Below are positions 23,030-32,577 of a DNA stretch of 47,154 nt, piece by piece (position 1 is the first letter of the stretch; each line of letters begins with the position of its first letter). The stretch is taken from assembly GCA_031263155.1 (NCBI GenBank), contig JAISGK010000076.1, positions 1 to 47,154 of the forward strand, read 5' to 3'. The translations under genes were made by a program, and so were the position numbers. Origin of the DNA: Clostridiales bacterium (lineage in GTDB: Bacteria; Bacillota; Clostridia; Lachnospirales; WQUN01). The notes beneath the pieces are model-generated. The model worked only from the letters and a program-made list of their open reading frames with translations, searched no databases and was not told where the DNA came from.

Positions 23030-23980
23030 ATGAAAAGCAGATGCGCTATTGTTTTACCCGTATACAATGAAGAGGCTGTTTTACCCATTATGGTAAACGC
23101 CTTGGGCGAGACGTTCGCTAAGGAGCGTTATGATATTTTGATAGTGGACGACGGCTCAAGTGACGGCACATGGGGTATTGTTAAAAACCTCGCTAAAACG
23201 CGCGATAACATCGGGGGGCTTAGGTTTACGCGCAATTTTGGTAAGGAAAGCGCAATAGGAGCGGGTTTGAGAAAAGCGTATGATATGGTGGACAGCGTCG
23301 CGTGCGTTATCGTGATGGATGCGGATATGCAGCACCCTGTGGATATAGCGCTTAAAATGTATAAGTCATGGTCAAGGGGCGGCGTAGACATTATCGAAGG
23401 GGTCAAAACCGCGCGCCAAAATGAAAGCCCGCTTCGACGATATGGCGCTAAGCTGTTCTATAAAGCGTTGCAAACTATGGCGGGACTAAACCTTGAGAAC
23501 GCAAGCGATTTCAAATTGCTTGATGTGCGCGTCGTGCGCGAAATCATAAATATGCCAGAAAATCAAACATTTTTTCGCGCTATGACCGGTTGGACAGGTC
23601 TTCGCGCCCAAAAGATCTATTTTGAACCAAAGGAGCGTTCGGCAGGCGGCACAAAATGGTCGCTGATAAAACTTGCGCGGCTTGCGATAGGATCTGTGAC
23701 GGCCTACACCTCGAAACCGCTAAATTGGGTGACGTTTGCCGGGTTTGGCTTTTTGGCGTTTGCCCTTTTGTTGGCGTTGCAAACGCTGATAAATTATGTG
23801 CTTGGTTACTCGGTGGCAGGGTTTACCACCGTGATAATTCTGTTGTTGCTTATTGGCAGCGTGCTGATGATAAGCCTGGGTATAATAGGCGTTTACATCG
23901 CGAAGATATACGATGAGATAAAAGCGCGCCCGCGATATATAATTTCAGAAGCGCTTGAAATACGCGGCCAAAAGGACTGA
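23030..23980 (+). CDS. Family 2 glycosyltransferase, DPM1/GtrB-like
   Basis: 316 residues. An N-terminal GT-A domain with LPVYNEE, VDDGSSDGTW and the DxD-type motif MDADMQHP is followed by two membrane helices (about 235-260 and 268-295). This is the layout of polyprenyl-phosphate sugar synthases (GtrB, dolichol-phosphate mannose synthase-like), which charge undecaprenyl phosphate with a sugar at the inner face. A tail (YDEIKARPRYIISE) typical of the group ends it. The WecG-type transferase follows 31 bp downstream, so both likely serve surface glycan assembly. Confidence 0.88.
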   Translation: MKSRCAIVLPVYNEEAVLPIMVNALGETFAKERYDILIVDDGSSDGTWGIVKNLAKTRDNIGGLRFTRNFGKESAIGAGLRKAYDMVDSVACVIVMDADMQHPVDIALKMYKSWSRGGVDIIEGVKTARQNESPLRRYGAKLFYKALQTMAGLNLENASDFKLLDVRVVREIINMPENQTFFRAMTGWTGLRAQKIYFEPKERSAGGTKWSLIKLARLAIGSVTAYTSKPLNWVTFAGFGFLAFALLLALQTLINYVLGYSVAGFTTVIILLLLIGSVLMISLGIIGVYIAKIYDEIKARPRYIISEALEIRGQKD

Positions 23981-24011
23981 TAATCGTTAACGAAAATTTT
24001 AACTGTGAAAG

Positions 24012-24773
24012 ATGGTAGATTTGATATCGGCACAAACGCGCTCAAAAACAGAAATACTGGGCATAGGGATTGATAATGTAGACAGGGAACAAGCCGCCAA
24101 TATATTAATGGGCTATATTAAAGCGGGTAGGGCAAGCGAGGCCCGCATTATTCTTACACCCAATCCGGAAATGATAATGCTTGCTCGCGGCGACAGCGAA
24201 TATAGGCGCATAATGAGTGCAGCGGCTCTTAATATTCCCGATGGCGTGGGCATCGTTCTCGCGTCCAAAATAATAAACGGAGAGATAAAAGAGAACGTTC
24301 CCGGGGTAGATCTGCTGTACAATATGATGTCGGATATGGCGGCCACGGGCCACGGCATATATCTTTTGGGCGCTGCGCCGGGCATCGCCGAACAGGCTGG
24401 GCAAAATTTGCGGCGGCGGATTCCCGGCTTGAACATTGTAGGAACACACGATGGATATTTTGACGAAGAGGAAGATAAACTAATATGCGAAGAATTGATA
24501 AGGCTTAAGCCCGACCTGGCGCTGATAGGCATCAGTATGGGTAAGGCGGAGCGTTGGGCGTACAGCCATAGGCATTTGCCCGTTAACATGATTGCGTGCT
24601 GCGGAGGCTCTCTGGATGTATGGGCGGGCCGCGTAAAGCGCGCGCCATTGGGATTTCGCAAGCTGGGGCTAGAATGGCTGTATCGTTTGCTTTCGCAGCC
24701 AAAGAGGATCCTTCGCATGGCTGTTCTGCCAAAGTTCGTTTTGCTGGCGCTGTTGAGCGGTCGCGGCAAATAG
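24012..24773 (+). CDS. WecG/TagA/CpsF family glycosyltransferase
   Basis: 253 residues of the GT26 family. ILGIGIDNVDREQA, ILTPNPEMIMLAR, LNIPDGVGIVLASK with the catalytic Asp, VPGVDLLYNM, YLLGAAPGIAEQA, GTHDGYF and VGGSLDVWAG-type (CCGGSLDVWAGRVKRAP) motifs are all present. TagA adds ManNAc to lipid-linked GlcNAc in wall teichoic acid linkage-unit synthesis, and WecG adds ManNAcA. Which sugar is used here is unknown. It has the amphipathic basic C-terminus (RLLSQPKRILRM) seen in membrane-associated members. Confidence 0.9.
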   Translation: MVDLISAQTRSKTEILGIGIDNVDREQAANILMGYIKAGRASEARIILTPNPEMIMLARGDSEYRRIMSAAALNIPDGVGIVLASKIINGEIKENVPGVDLLYNMMSDMAATGHGIYLLGAAPGIAEQAGQNLRRRIPGLNIVGTHDGYFDEEEDKLICEELIRLKPDLALIGISMGKAERWAYSHRHLPVNMIACCGGSLDVWAGRVKRAPLGFRKLGLEWLYRLLSQPKRILRMAVLPKFVLLALLSGRGK

Positions 24774-24799
24774 ATTTGTTTTTAGGGGAGGGGGTAGCT

Positions 24800-25666
24800 A
24801 TGGCAAAATCAAAGGGGCATTTGATACATGACTATTTATTGATTGTTGCCGGAACGACCCTTCTTGCGTTTGCCATAACCTATTTTTACGACCCCAATCA
24901 GTTGGTTATAGGAGGCGTGTCAGGTCTTGCGATTATTATAGCCGACAGGGCGCAGACGATGGGCGTTACCATCCCACTGTGGCTTACAAATATTGTGTTA
25001 AATGTGCCTTTATTTCTGCTTGCCTATAAATATTTGGGGCGGCAATTTTTAACGCGCACCTTGTTTTCTACTGTTTACCTCTCGCTGGCCTTGTGGCTTA
25101 CATCCTTTATACCGTTGCCGAAAGATCAAGATCTGATTCTCTCTTCTTTGTTTGGAGGTGTAATAAGCGGCGCCGGTACCGCGCTTGTGTTTAGGTCTAT
25201 GGCGACCACCGGGGGCAGTGATATGCTGGTTTATATTCTACACCGCGTGTTTAAGCGGCATAGCCTGTCGCAGCTGCTATTCGTAATTGATGGAGCTGTA
25301 ATCGCGCTGGGATTGTTAACATTTGGCCATATTAAAACGATGTACGCAATAATCGCCGTTTTTGTGACGGCCAAAATTGTTGAGAGCATTCTCGAAGGCG
25401 TCAACTTTGCCAAAGCGGCCTTTATCATATCCGACGAGGCGCGCGCTATAGCTCAAACATTAATGGCGGAACTAAATCGCGGCGTCACTTCACTAAATGG
25501 TCAAGGCATGTTTACCGGCAATGCAAAAAATGTGTTGCTTTGCGTGGTTTCTTCTAAAGAGATGCCAAAGCTGAAGAAATTGGTTAAACAGCACGATCAA
25601 TCCGCGTTTGTCATTGTGGCTGATGTGAGAGAAACACTGGGCGAAGGTTTTAAAGAAGAGTTATGA
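24800..25666 (+). CDS. YitT family membrane protein
   Basis: 288 residues. Five to six membrane helices (about 10-175) include FYDPNQLVIGGVSGLAII and GGSDMLVYIL, standard YitT/DUF161 motifs, and the C-terminal DUF2179 domain (about 215-288) reads GVTSLNGQGMFTG and ends VIVADVRETLGEGF. Function undetermined. ATG 24800 follows AGGGGAGGGGG; the open frame runs back into the preceding gene but is not used. Last gene of the plus-strand run from 21118. Confidence 0.88.
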   Translation: MAKSKGHLIHDYLLIVAGTTLLAFAITYFYDPNQLVIGGVSGLAIIIADRAQTMGVTIPLWLTNIVLNVPLFLLAYKYLGRQFLTRTLFSTVYLSLALWLTSFIPLPKDQDLILSSLFGGVISGAGTALVFRSMATTGGSDMLVYILHRVFKRHSLSQLLFVIDGAVIALGLLTFGHIKTMYAIIAVFVTAKIVESILEGVNFAKAAFIISDEARAIAQTLMAELNRGVTSLNGQGMFTGNAKNVLLCVVSSKEMPKLKKLVKQHDQSAFVIVADVRETLGEGFKEEL

Positions 25667-26064
25667 ACGAAGGAGAAGAAACATAAACTGTACCAATGGT
25701 CAACAGTTTGTTTGGTGTGGCGCGTGATGGACTGTCAGATCTTTGTGCGGACATTTTTGGGTTGTGCTCATAAGTAGTGGAACGTTTTGTTAAACATTCA
25801 ATTTGCACGATGTTTTACTCGTTTTGTTGTGAAAGTAGTATAGATTCAAAATTCGACAGTGCAAAATAAACACCTGTAACACAATTGTAACAGAAAATAT
25901 CGTATATTTTACCGCTTTCATTTGTTCCAAAAATGCGCTATTATTAGTTATCAGTAGTCAACAAAGTGGGTTGTAAATTTTTCGTTCGTTGAGGTCTAGA
26001 GGATATAGGGCTATGGCGTTGTGGGTATGGTTTTTGTTTTAACATTATAAGGGGGCTTCCATTA
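25667..26064. other. 398-bp spacer upstream of the sugar-ABC ATPase
   Basis: AT-rich, no gene seen. It contains a short inverted pair AAACTGT/ACAGTTT around 25687-25712 and several AT-rich promoter-like stretches near 25850-25945, but no pair of boxes with good spacing. It must hold the promoter of the next gene, which begins behind AAGGGGG. Confidence 0.4.
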
Positions 26065-27177
26065 ATGGCTGGTCTAAAGTTGAAGAACATCGAAAAGAAA
26101 TACTCGAACGGATTTGTTGCCGTTCAGAATTTCAATCTGGACATCGCCGACAAGGAGTTTGTCATTTTTGTTGGTCCGTCCGGGTGTGGTAAATCTACCA
26201 CTCTGCGTATGATCGCGGGTTTGGAGGAAATTACCAACGGTGAGTTATACATAAGCGAAAAGCTGATGAATGACGTTGCGCCAAAAGACAGAGATATCGC
26301 CATGGTGTTCCAAAACTACGCTCTGTATCCACACATGAGCGTTTATGATAACATGGCGTTTGGTCTTAAGTTGCGTAAAACACCAAAAGCCGACATTGAG
26401 AGACGTGTTCATGAAGCCGCCCGTATTCTTGATATCGAGTCTCTGCTTGATCGCAAACCCAAGGCTCTGTCTGGCGGTCAAAGGCAACGTGTCGCTATGG
26501 GTCGCGCAATCGTTCGCGAACCCAAAGTATTCCTTATGGACGAACCGCTCTCTAACCTGGACGCCAAGCTGCGCGTTCAGATGAGAACAGAAATAACCAA
26601 GTTGCATCAACGTCTTCAAACAACGTTTATATACGTTACGCACGACCAGACCGAAGCCATGACCCTTGGCACGCGTATTGTAGTTCTTAAAGACGGTATT
26701 ATTCAACAGGTAGATAGCCCCATCAATCTTTATAACAAGCCAGCTAACCTGTTTGTAGGCGGGTTTATTGGTTCGCCTCAAATGAATATGATCGATACTG
26801 TCGTTGAGAACAAAGACGGCGTCGTTTTTCTTAAATTTGGCGACTTTTCCATAAAACTCCCGCCCGAAAGAGGCAGAGTCATTATAGACGGCGGGTATGA
26901 AGGTAAAACAGTTATCATGGGCATTCGCCCCGAAGATTTGCACGATGAGGAAATGTTTATTTCCGCGTCGCCCGATAGTATAATAGAGTCTGACGTAGAG
27001 GTTACAGAGCTTTTGGGCGCTGAGGTTTACCTGTATGTCGTATGCTCTGGACAACCGCTTACCGCGCGTGTTAATCCGAGAAGCACGGCGAAAGTGCATG
27101 ATAGAATTAGAATGGCGTTGGACGTTAACCGAATTCATGTATTTGATAAAGATACTGAACTTGCCATTGTAAATTAA
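26065..27177 (+). CDS. ugpC: ABC transporter ATPase of the MsmK/UgpC/MalK type
   Basis: 370 residues: Walker A GPSGCGKST (about 38-46), Q-loop FQNYALYPHM, signature LSGGQRQRVAMGRA, Walker B VFLMDEPLSNLDAKLR, switch His in THDQTEA, then a C-terminal regulatory OB/TOBE domain (about 240-370) with MGIRPEDLHDE. These ATPases energise sugar importers. No permease or binding-protein genes adjoin it, which matches the known use of one MsmK/MsmX ATPase by several importers encoded elsewhere. ATG 26065 follows AAGGGGG. A strong terminator follows, so it is monocistronic. Confidence 0.9.
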   Translation: MAGLKLKNIEKKYSNGFVAVQNFNLDIADKEFVIFVGPSGCGKSTTLRMIAGLEEITNGELYISEKLMNDVAPKDRDIAMVFQNYALYPHMSVYDNMAFGLKLRKTPKADIERRVHEAARILDIESLLDRKPKALSGGQRQRVAMGRAIVREPKVFLMDEPLSNLDAKLRVQMRTEITKLHQRLQTTFIYVTHDQTEAMTLGTRIVVLKDGIIQQVDSPINLYNKPANLFVGGFIGSPQMNMIDTVVENKDGVVFLKFGDFSIKLPPERGRVIIDGGYEGKTVIMGIRPEDLHDEEMFISASPDSIIESDVEVTELLGAEVYLYVVCSGQPLTARVNPRSTAKVHDRIRMALDVNRIHVFDKDTELAIVN

Positions 27178-27187
27178 ATAATTGTTT

Positions 27188-27225
27188 AAACAGCCCGGAA
27201 TGGAGATTCCGGGCTGTTTACTTTT
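27188..27225 (+). terminator. Rho-independent terminator after the sugar-ABC ATPase
   Basis: Perfect 14-bp arms AAACAGCCCGGAAT (27188-27201) and its complement (27206-27219) with a GGAG loop, followed by ACTTTT. It starts 11 bp after the stop codon. Confidence 0.9.
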
Positions 27226-27252
27226 GCTCTTGCACATAATGAGTGGCGCGAT

Positions 27253-27843
27253 TCAAAGCTCTATCTCTTCACCGGGTTCGACGATTACCTTGTTTGGCGC
27301 GTCCCATTCTTCGGCTTTGGCGCGATCAAAGAGCTTGCCCGGCGCAACATGAACGATAATGTTGTGCTTGGCTCCGACAATGCGAGCGCACTCCGCCGCT
27401 TCCTTGGGGGCCATATTGTACTTGCCGTCGCCGCAAAATATTGCCCAATCAAGCTTTCGAGAGGCGAAGCTTTCCATCAACGTGGTTTTGGAGGTATCGC
27501 CAGAACAATACATACTCACACCATTGATTATGATGATGAACCCAACACACTCCTTTGGGGAGTGAAGCGGATTTTTTGCTTCGACCGCTTCGATGTGAAT
27601 GTCGCCAACGTCAAAGGTGTTGTGCTTACCGCCCGCCAGGGCTTCCTCATTGGTGATAACGCGGCAGTTGGATTTTTGCGTAACAAGCTGAACTTGATTG
27701 TGATCGCCGTGCTGGTGAGTAACGAGCACAATGTCGGCAGGTTTGTCATAGCCGTCGCCCGCATAGGGATCGACGTAGATAACGCGACCGTCATTAGTGG
27801 TTAGACGGTAACTGCCGTGTCCTTGGTAGTAAAGTTTTGGCAT
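27253..27843 (-). CDS. Metallo-beta-lactamase-fold hydrolase (UPF0173/YtkL-like)
   Basis: 196 residues. The zinc motif THQHGDHNQ (His-x-His-x-Asp-His), YCSGDTSKT and a C-terminal HVAPGK segment are visible; the N-terminus KLYYQGHGSYRLTTNDGRVIYVDPYAG is typical of the small beta-lactamase_2-like group. Substrate unknown. ATG 27843 has GGAGG seven bases upstream. The upstream-extended frame would overlap the ABC permease and is not used. It lies 50 bp downstream of the ABC permease on the same strand and could be read with that operon. Confidence 0.82.
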   Translation of the reverse strand: MPKLYYQGHGSYRLTTNDGRVIYVDPYAGDGYDKPADIVLVTHQHGDHNQVQLVTQKSNCRVITNEEALAGGKHNTFDVGDIHIEAVEAKNPLHSPKECVGFIIIINGVSMYCSGDTSKTTLMESFASRKLDWAIFCGDGKYNMAPKEAAECARIVGAKHNIIVHVAPGKLFDRAKAEEWDAPNKVIVEPGEEIEL

Positions 27844-27893
27844 AGTGTCCTCCAGTTTCATGTTTTTTGAGCTGCCTGCGAGGTGGGCATGTC

Positions 27894-29924
27894 TTACTCC
27901 ACAATCTCTAAATACCCATTGTCTATAAGCCATGACAGCGCGTTGTCGTGTATATTTAAATACGCTTGATCTGATACTGTTGTTTGGGGGTTGTAGTTTT
28001 TCGTTGGGATCGGGATGCGTGTATACACCGCCATGTACGCGTCTGCTACATTGGGCTTGGTAGTCGAGCTGTTGTATATGTCCAACTCTGCTGACGGCAG
28101 GTTATTGGAAGAAATTCCCTCGCGTTCCTGCTCCATGCTGTAAAGGTGATCCGCCACAATATCTTTTTTTACTTCTTCGATAAAGCCCTCTATGTGTTCC
28201 TTGTTTGTTAATGTGAGGTAATTCATGTATAACGGGGGGCCATAGATCGATCCATCGTCGATGCTGCTTTTAAGCACCCTATATTCTTGACTGTCAAAAA
28301 GCTCTATAGTAACCTCCTTCACCAGATCCAGGCGCTTGTAAGTGGGGTAAGGCGCCAATATAACCTCTTCTCGCGCGTCGAAATCAAACCCGCCCACGCT
28401 TATATAGTAGTCATATGGAAAGGAATAGATTCTGTAAAGCGAAGTGCCGTCGTTGAGCAAGTAAGTAAATTGCATTGTCTCGTAACTCGTGGTCTGCCCC
28501 GGTTGCTGTTCCATAGTGTTGAACATATTATCAATGTGATGTCTGAATGCGGTTTTGCGATCATCTATGATGTTTTTGTGCGCGGCCATAAATGCCTTGA
28601 TCGTTTCCTCGTTGGTTAAGATTTGCTCATCATGAAGCGTGGCTGTGATTATACCTTCGTCGTCACCATAATAGTTTGTATGTTGCTGGTTGATGACGCC
28701 TTTTACCTCGCTTATGTCGGGTATTTTGCGCTCAAAGCCGAAAAGGTCAAACCGGGTAACGCCTATTACGATCAACAGCAGGGCGAGGGCGCAACCACCA
28801 AATTTTATCAGATCCTTCGCCTTATAAAGCACGTTGAGGGTTCGTTCCGCTATCATCCATGACGTAAAGTAGGCGACGGTAAATCCAATCGCAAAGCCAG
28901 CATACATTGCGACCTCGGAGGAAAACATGGCTATGAAGAATATACCCAACAGGTACATGCCACACAGCGACGCGATAAATATAACGGCGCTCTTGACAGG
29001 TTCGAAAACGATAGAATCACCCGCGTGTTCTTGTTTGCGGCGCGTTGTGGAATAGCACGCAAGGCCAAGGTAGGCAAATGTGAGCAATACATAGATTATC
29101 CATAAAGACCAATATGGCAGCCAGCCGCTTTTGGGCTGGGTATTTATGGCTTCCTGAACGAATTCTGTTCCTAACGGTATACTGGTCATAAGAAAACTTG
29201 AGCCCAGGGGGTGAAACAGCGTTGTGTACTTTAAAAACAGGTCGCCCATCACACTGCTGCCGTCGTATCCAAGTACATAAAATGAGCATATGGATTGATA
29301 CACAATGAAGATGCCTATAAAGAAGAGTTGCAACGACCCGCTAATCAACATTGTCACCACGCCATTGCCCGTAATGGAAGCGGCAGTTAGATATATGGCG
29401 TAATACAGGCTAAACGTTATCGCCGCGCGGATAAAAAATCCAAATATCGTTAGCGGGGTGTTTATAACCGCGCCCGTTTCAATGCCGCGTGGGAATATCT
29501 CCTTGTACGCGTATAAATGAAATCCAACCCCCAATTGCTCCGCGTCGGTCAGCCTCACGGGTATAAGCAAGATAAGGGACATGATTGCCAATGGTATTAT
29601 AAACAACAGCCAACCCGCAAGCGCGTTGGAAAAAAACAGTTGCCGCGAATTTAGCGGCAGCGCGTTTATCGCGGTTGTGCTGCGCGAGCTGTTTTGATAC
29701 GCGAATATGAGCAAAACAACGCACAGGGGCGCTACTAACGAAATCAGAAACAAGAAAGGATTGTTGCCCGCCATTATCGACATGATGTAATTTGCGCCTG
29801 CCGTACTTGCGCGAGAGGGCACGTACACCGGCATTATGCACGATAGCAAAAGCAAAAACATTATGAGGGCGCTGACAAGCCAAAAGCGCTTGAGCTGTTC
29901 TTTCAAAAACGCGACGTTAATCAT
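27894..29924 (-). CDS. ABC-2 type permease, large
   Basis: 676 residues. Six or more membrane helices (about 20-400, with QLFFSNALAGWLLFIIPLA) precede a hydrophilic region of about 280 residues with no recognised domain, probably extracytoplasmic. It overlaps the end of the ATPase gene by eight bases and has GAGGCGAGG before ATG 29924, so the two are translated together. The set (GntR, ATPase, permease) resembles the ytr-type operons, which respond to cell-wall antibiotics, but the substrate here is unknown. Confidence 0.82.
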   Translation of the reverse strand: MINVAFLKEQLKRFWLVSALIMFLLLLSCIMPVYVPSRASTAGANYIMSIMAGNNPFLFLISLVAPLCVVLLIFAYQNSSRSTTAINALPLNSRQLFFSNALAGWLLFIIPLAIMSLILLIPVRLTDAEQLGVGFHLYAYKEIFPRGIETGAVINTPLTIFGFFIRAAITFSLYYAIYLTAASITGNGVVTMLISGSLQLFFIGIFIVYQSICSFYVLGYDGSSVMGDLFLKYTTLFHPLGSSFLMTSIPLGTEFVQEAINTQPKSGWLPYWSLWIIYVLLTFAYLGLACYSTTRRKQEHAGDSIVFEPVKSAVIFIASLCGMYLLGIFFIAMFSSEVAMYAGFAIGFTVAYFTSWMIAERTLNVLYKAKDLIKFGGCALALLLIVIGVTRFDLFGFERKIPDISEVKGVINQQHTNYYGDDEGIITATLHDEQILTNEETIKAFMAAHKNIIDDRKTAFRHHIDNMFNTMEQQPGQTTSYETMQFTYLLNDGTSLYRIYSFPYDYYISVGGFDFDAREEVILAPYPTYKRLDLVKEVTIELFDSQEYRVLKSSIDDGSIYGPPLYMNYLTLTNKEHIEGFIEEVKKDIVADHLYSMEQEREGISSNNLPSAELDIYNSSTTKPNVADAYMAVYTRIPIPTKNYNPQTTVSDQAYLNIHDNALSWLIDNGYLEIVE

Positions 29925-30816
29925 TTGCCTCGCCTCCGGTTTCAGTTTCGTAAACAAATATTTCTTCTAAAGTTAACGGCAAAATGTCCATAACAAGCGG
30001 ATTTGTTTGCCGCAGTTTTGCGACGACATCTTCCTGCTTACCTCGAATTATCATTTGAGACACGCTGCCTGTGGTCTCTTGGCGTAGAATTTTCACACCG
30101 TCAAGTTTTGATAAAAGCTCTTCGCGACTACCGGCTTCGGCGTATGCCAGCTGTACTTTGTGAACATCCGTTTTCAGATCGTCCAGCCCCTGCTCTATAA
30201 CCATGCGGCCTTTCTTCATGATGCCCACGCTGTCGCACACGCCTTCCATTTCTTTCAAATTGTGGGAAGAAATGAGCGCCGTCATACCCCGCGCCTCCAC
30301 ATCTTCCATAATCACGCTCATTACAAGGCGGCGGACGATGGGATCCAGGCCGTCTATCGGTTCATCCAGAATTATCACCTCGGGCGTTATGGCCAAAATG
30401 AGGCTGAACATGGCTTGTTTTTGCATGCCCTTACTAAGCATGTTCAGCTTGCGATTGCCAGCCAGGCCGAACGCGCCAAGCAATTCTTTATAGCGTGCGC
30501 CGTTCCATGCCGCGTACATGTTGGAGTAGAGTTTTGCCAGCATATCGATAGAATAAGACGGGAAGAAGTATAGATCGTCGGGGATATAACCTATCCTTTT
30601 TTTAATATCCACATTGTCAAACACAGGCTTGCCGTTGATAAGTGCATCGCCGTCGTCTTGTCGGTAAATGCCCGTAAGATGCTTGATTATGGTTGTTTTG
30701 CCCGAGCCGTTAACGCCGACCAATCCGTACACATGCCCGCGTTCGACATGCAGATTGAGTCCGTCGAGCGCGATAAAACCGCCAAATATCTTTGTGAGAT
30801 TCTTAACCGTTATCAT
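29917..30816 (-). CDS. ABC transporter ATPase (YtrB-like)
   Basis: 299 residues. Walker A GVNGSGKTT, signature-like LSKGMQKQAMFSLILA, Walker B VIILDEPIDGLDPIVRR and the switch ISSHNLKEME are present. LSKGM replaces LSGGQ, which is usual for this subfamily. The C-terminus (230-299) is a short domain seen in ABC-2 ATPases. ATG 30816 has GGAGG upstream and overlaps the gntR end by 14 bases. It powers the large permease that follows. Confidence 0.9.
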   Translation of the reverse strand: MITVKNLTKIFGGFIALDGLNLHVERGHVYGLVGVNGSGKTTIIKHLTGIYRQDDGDALINGKPVFDNVDIKKRIGYIPDDLYFFPSYSIDMLAKLYSNMYAAWNGARYKELLGAFGLAGNRKLNMLSKGMQKQAMFSLILAITPEVIILDEPIDGLDPIVRRLVMSVIMEDVEARGMTALISSHNLKEMEGVCDSVGIMKKGRMVIEQGLDDLKTDVHKVQLAYAEAGSREELLSKLDGVKILRQETTGSVSQMIIRGKQEDVVAKLRQTNPLVMDILPLTLEEIFVYETETGGEAND

Positions 30817-31186
30817 GACTGCCTCCATTCTCCAAAATCTGTTGAACCTTATATAGCACATGCTTTGGGTTTTGACCATATAGGATCAATTCGCGCACAA
30901 TGCTCACGAGCGAGCTATATAATCTTTCGACTTCCATGTCTCCATGTTTGTCAACTTGGGCTACATAGTTGCCTTGACCAATCACAGAGTACAGATAGCC
31001 TTTATTTTCAAGTTCCCTGTACGCCTTATGAATGGTGTTTGGATTAACCGCCAAATTTTTCGCAAGCTCGCGCACAGAGGGTATTTTATCATTCGTTCCT
31101 ATCGCTCCCGAAAGTATGAGCCTTTTCATATTATCTACTATTTGCTCATAGATAGGTTTGCGGCTTTTAAGATCGATTTGTACCAT
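30803..31186 (-). CDS. GntR family regulator, YtrA subfamily
   Basis: 127 residues. The winged helix reads KPIYEQIVDNMKRLILSGAIGTNDKIPSVRELAKNLAVNPNTIHKAYRELENKGYL, followed by only about 55 residues, the short C-terminal dimerisation tail of the YtrA group. Such regulators repress their own ABC operon. ATG 31186 follows AAAGGAGAG. First gene of the minus-strand operon reading into the ATPase and permease. Confidence 0.9.
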   Translation of the reverse strand: MVQIDLKSRKPIYEQIVDNMKRLILSGAIGTNDKIPSVRELAKNLAVNPNTIHKAYRELENKGYLYSVIGQGNYVAQVDKHGDMEVERLYSSLVSIVRELILYGQNPKHVLYKVQQILENGGSHDNG

Positions 31187-31215
31187 GTCTCTCTCCTTTC
31201 GCATGTTCTAAGTGT

Positions 31216-31244
31216 ATTATATCACGTAGTACATTGGGGCGCAA
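31216..31244 (-). promoter_or_regulatory. Promoter of the gntR-ABC operon
   Basis: Minus-strand TTGCGC (31244-31239) and TATAAT (31221-31216), spacer 17 bp, 30 bp before the gntR start. TGTACTACGTGATATAATAC across the -10 region could hold the regulator's operator, but the symmetry is imperfect. Confidence 0.65.
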
Positions 31245-31309
31245 CACTTTTCTTTCTGCTACAGAACTATTCCCGATACAACACAAATAAGAGGCGAAGG
31301 ATAAAAAAG

Positions 31310-31338
31310 TTGAGGATCCCGCGACTTTACTGTATAAT
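31310..31338 (+). promoter_or_regulatory. Promoter of nagA and the downstream run
   Basis: TTGAGG (31310-31315) and TATAAT (31333-31338), spacer 17 bp, 38 bp before the nagA start. Divergent from the gntR promoter. Confidence 0.65.
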
Positions 31339-31376
31339 GCCAACGAGGTCAGATTTTCAAAATAAGAGGCGTAGAT

Positions 31377-32519
31377 ATGATTATTCGCACCAAGGAAATA
31401 TATTCAGACGGATATCAGCTCACTTACAAAGATATCATCGTCGAAGGCGATCGTATTATTGACGTAGTTAATTCAAGCGATACAATGTCTGATCTGGATT
31501 TGTCGGCCTATAAAATACTGCCGGGGTTTATTGATATACACGCGCACGGCGCGATGGGTTATGATGTAATGGACGCCACGCCGAGAGCATTGGCGGCCAT
31601 AAGCAAATTCAAATTGGCGCGGGGATGCACGGCTTATTGCCCCACAACTATCACTTCGCGGCGCGAGCGCACAATAGCCGCTGTGGAAAACATTCGCCGC
31701 GCGCAAGATGTTGGCAGTCGCGTTAGTAGTGGCGCGCGCATTATAGGCGCGTTTTTGGAAGGTCCTTATATTAACCCCATGTATAGGGGCGCGCACCCCG
31801 AAAAGCATATAAAAAAGGTTTCGCTGCATGAAATGAGCCAACTGTTTGACATTGCCCAGGGGAGCATTGTATCGTTGGCAGTCGCGCCAGAACTGCCCAA
31901 AGCGCTGGATGCCATACGCGAATGGTCCGCGCATGGCATTAATGTGCGCATGGGGCACACGGCGGCGACATACGAAGAGGCCGTGAAAGGGATAGAGGCA
32001 GGGGCGAATGTCGGTATTCACACCTATAACGCGATGAGCGGGTTTTTACATCGCTCTCCCGGTATGGTGGGCGCTATTATGAATAGTGATAAGATATATG
32101 CCGAGTTGATAGCAGACTTTGTACACACCCACGTTGCCGCCGCGAGGATTCTGTTTAAGGTAAAAGGCGCTGGAAAAATTATATTGGTGACAGACGCCAT
32201 GAACGCGACGGGAATGCCCGATGGGATGTATAAATTGGGCGAGACAGACGCGATTGTGAAGGACGGCATAGCGCGTACCCCAAACGGCGCTTTGGCGGGT
32301 AGCACCCTCACCATGCAAAAGGCCGTATGCAATATGCGCGCAATAGGCGCGACGTTTGAAGATATATCCCTAATGTCATCGGCAAACGCCGCCAAGGCGT
32401 TGGGCATATTTAACGACACGGGGTCTATAGAGCCGGGTAAGCGCGCCGATTTTGTGGCTGTAGACGAAGAGGTTAATGTGCGCGGTGTGATGCTGGGTGG
32501 CAAAATGTTGGAGTTTTAA
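31377..32519 (+). CDS. nagA: N-acetylglucosamine-6-phosphate deacetylase
   Basis: 380 residues of the amidohydrolase family. ILPGFIDIHAHGAMGYDVMD carries the metal-binding His pair, FLEGPYINP the conserved Glu, RMGHTAATYEEA and THTYNAMSGFLHRSPG-like (IHTYNAMSGF) the further His ligands, and LVTDAMNATGMPDG the catalytic Asp. It turns GlcNAc-6-phosphate into GlcN-6-phosphate in amino-sugar recycling. No nagB is adjacent. ATG 31377 follows AGAGGCG. The hydratase gene starts 58 bp after the stop. Confidence 0.93.
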   Translation: MIIRTKEIYSDGYQLTYKDIIVEGDRIIDVVNSSDTMSDLDLSAYKILPGFIDIHAHGAMGYDVMDATPRALAAISKFKLARGCTAYCPTTITSRRERTIAAVENIRRAQDVGSRVSSGARIIGAFLEGPYINPMYRGAHPEKHIKKVSLHEMSQLFDIAQGSIVSLAVAPELPKALDAIREWSAHGINVRMGHTAATYEEAVKGIEAGANVGIHTYNAMSGFLHRSPGMVGAIMNSDKIYAELIADFVHTHVAAARILFKVKGAGKIILVTDAMNATGMPDGMYKLGETDAIVKDGIARTPNGALAGSTLTMQKAVCNMRAIGATFEDISLMSSANAAKALGIFNDTGSIEPGKRADFVAVDEEVNVRGVMLGGKMLEF

Positions 32520-32577
32520 CAATATTGACGGTATTAACCGGTGCGATGGCACTACCACTACTTGTTGGAGGGAAGCA

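Noticed and set aside
26065-27177. Broken sugar ABC operon
   Set aside because: The lone ATPase has its own leader and a strong terminator, as is normal for shared MsmK/MsmX-type ATPases.
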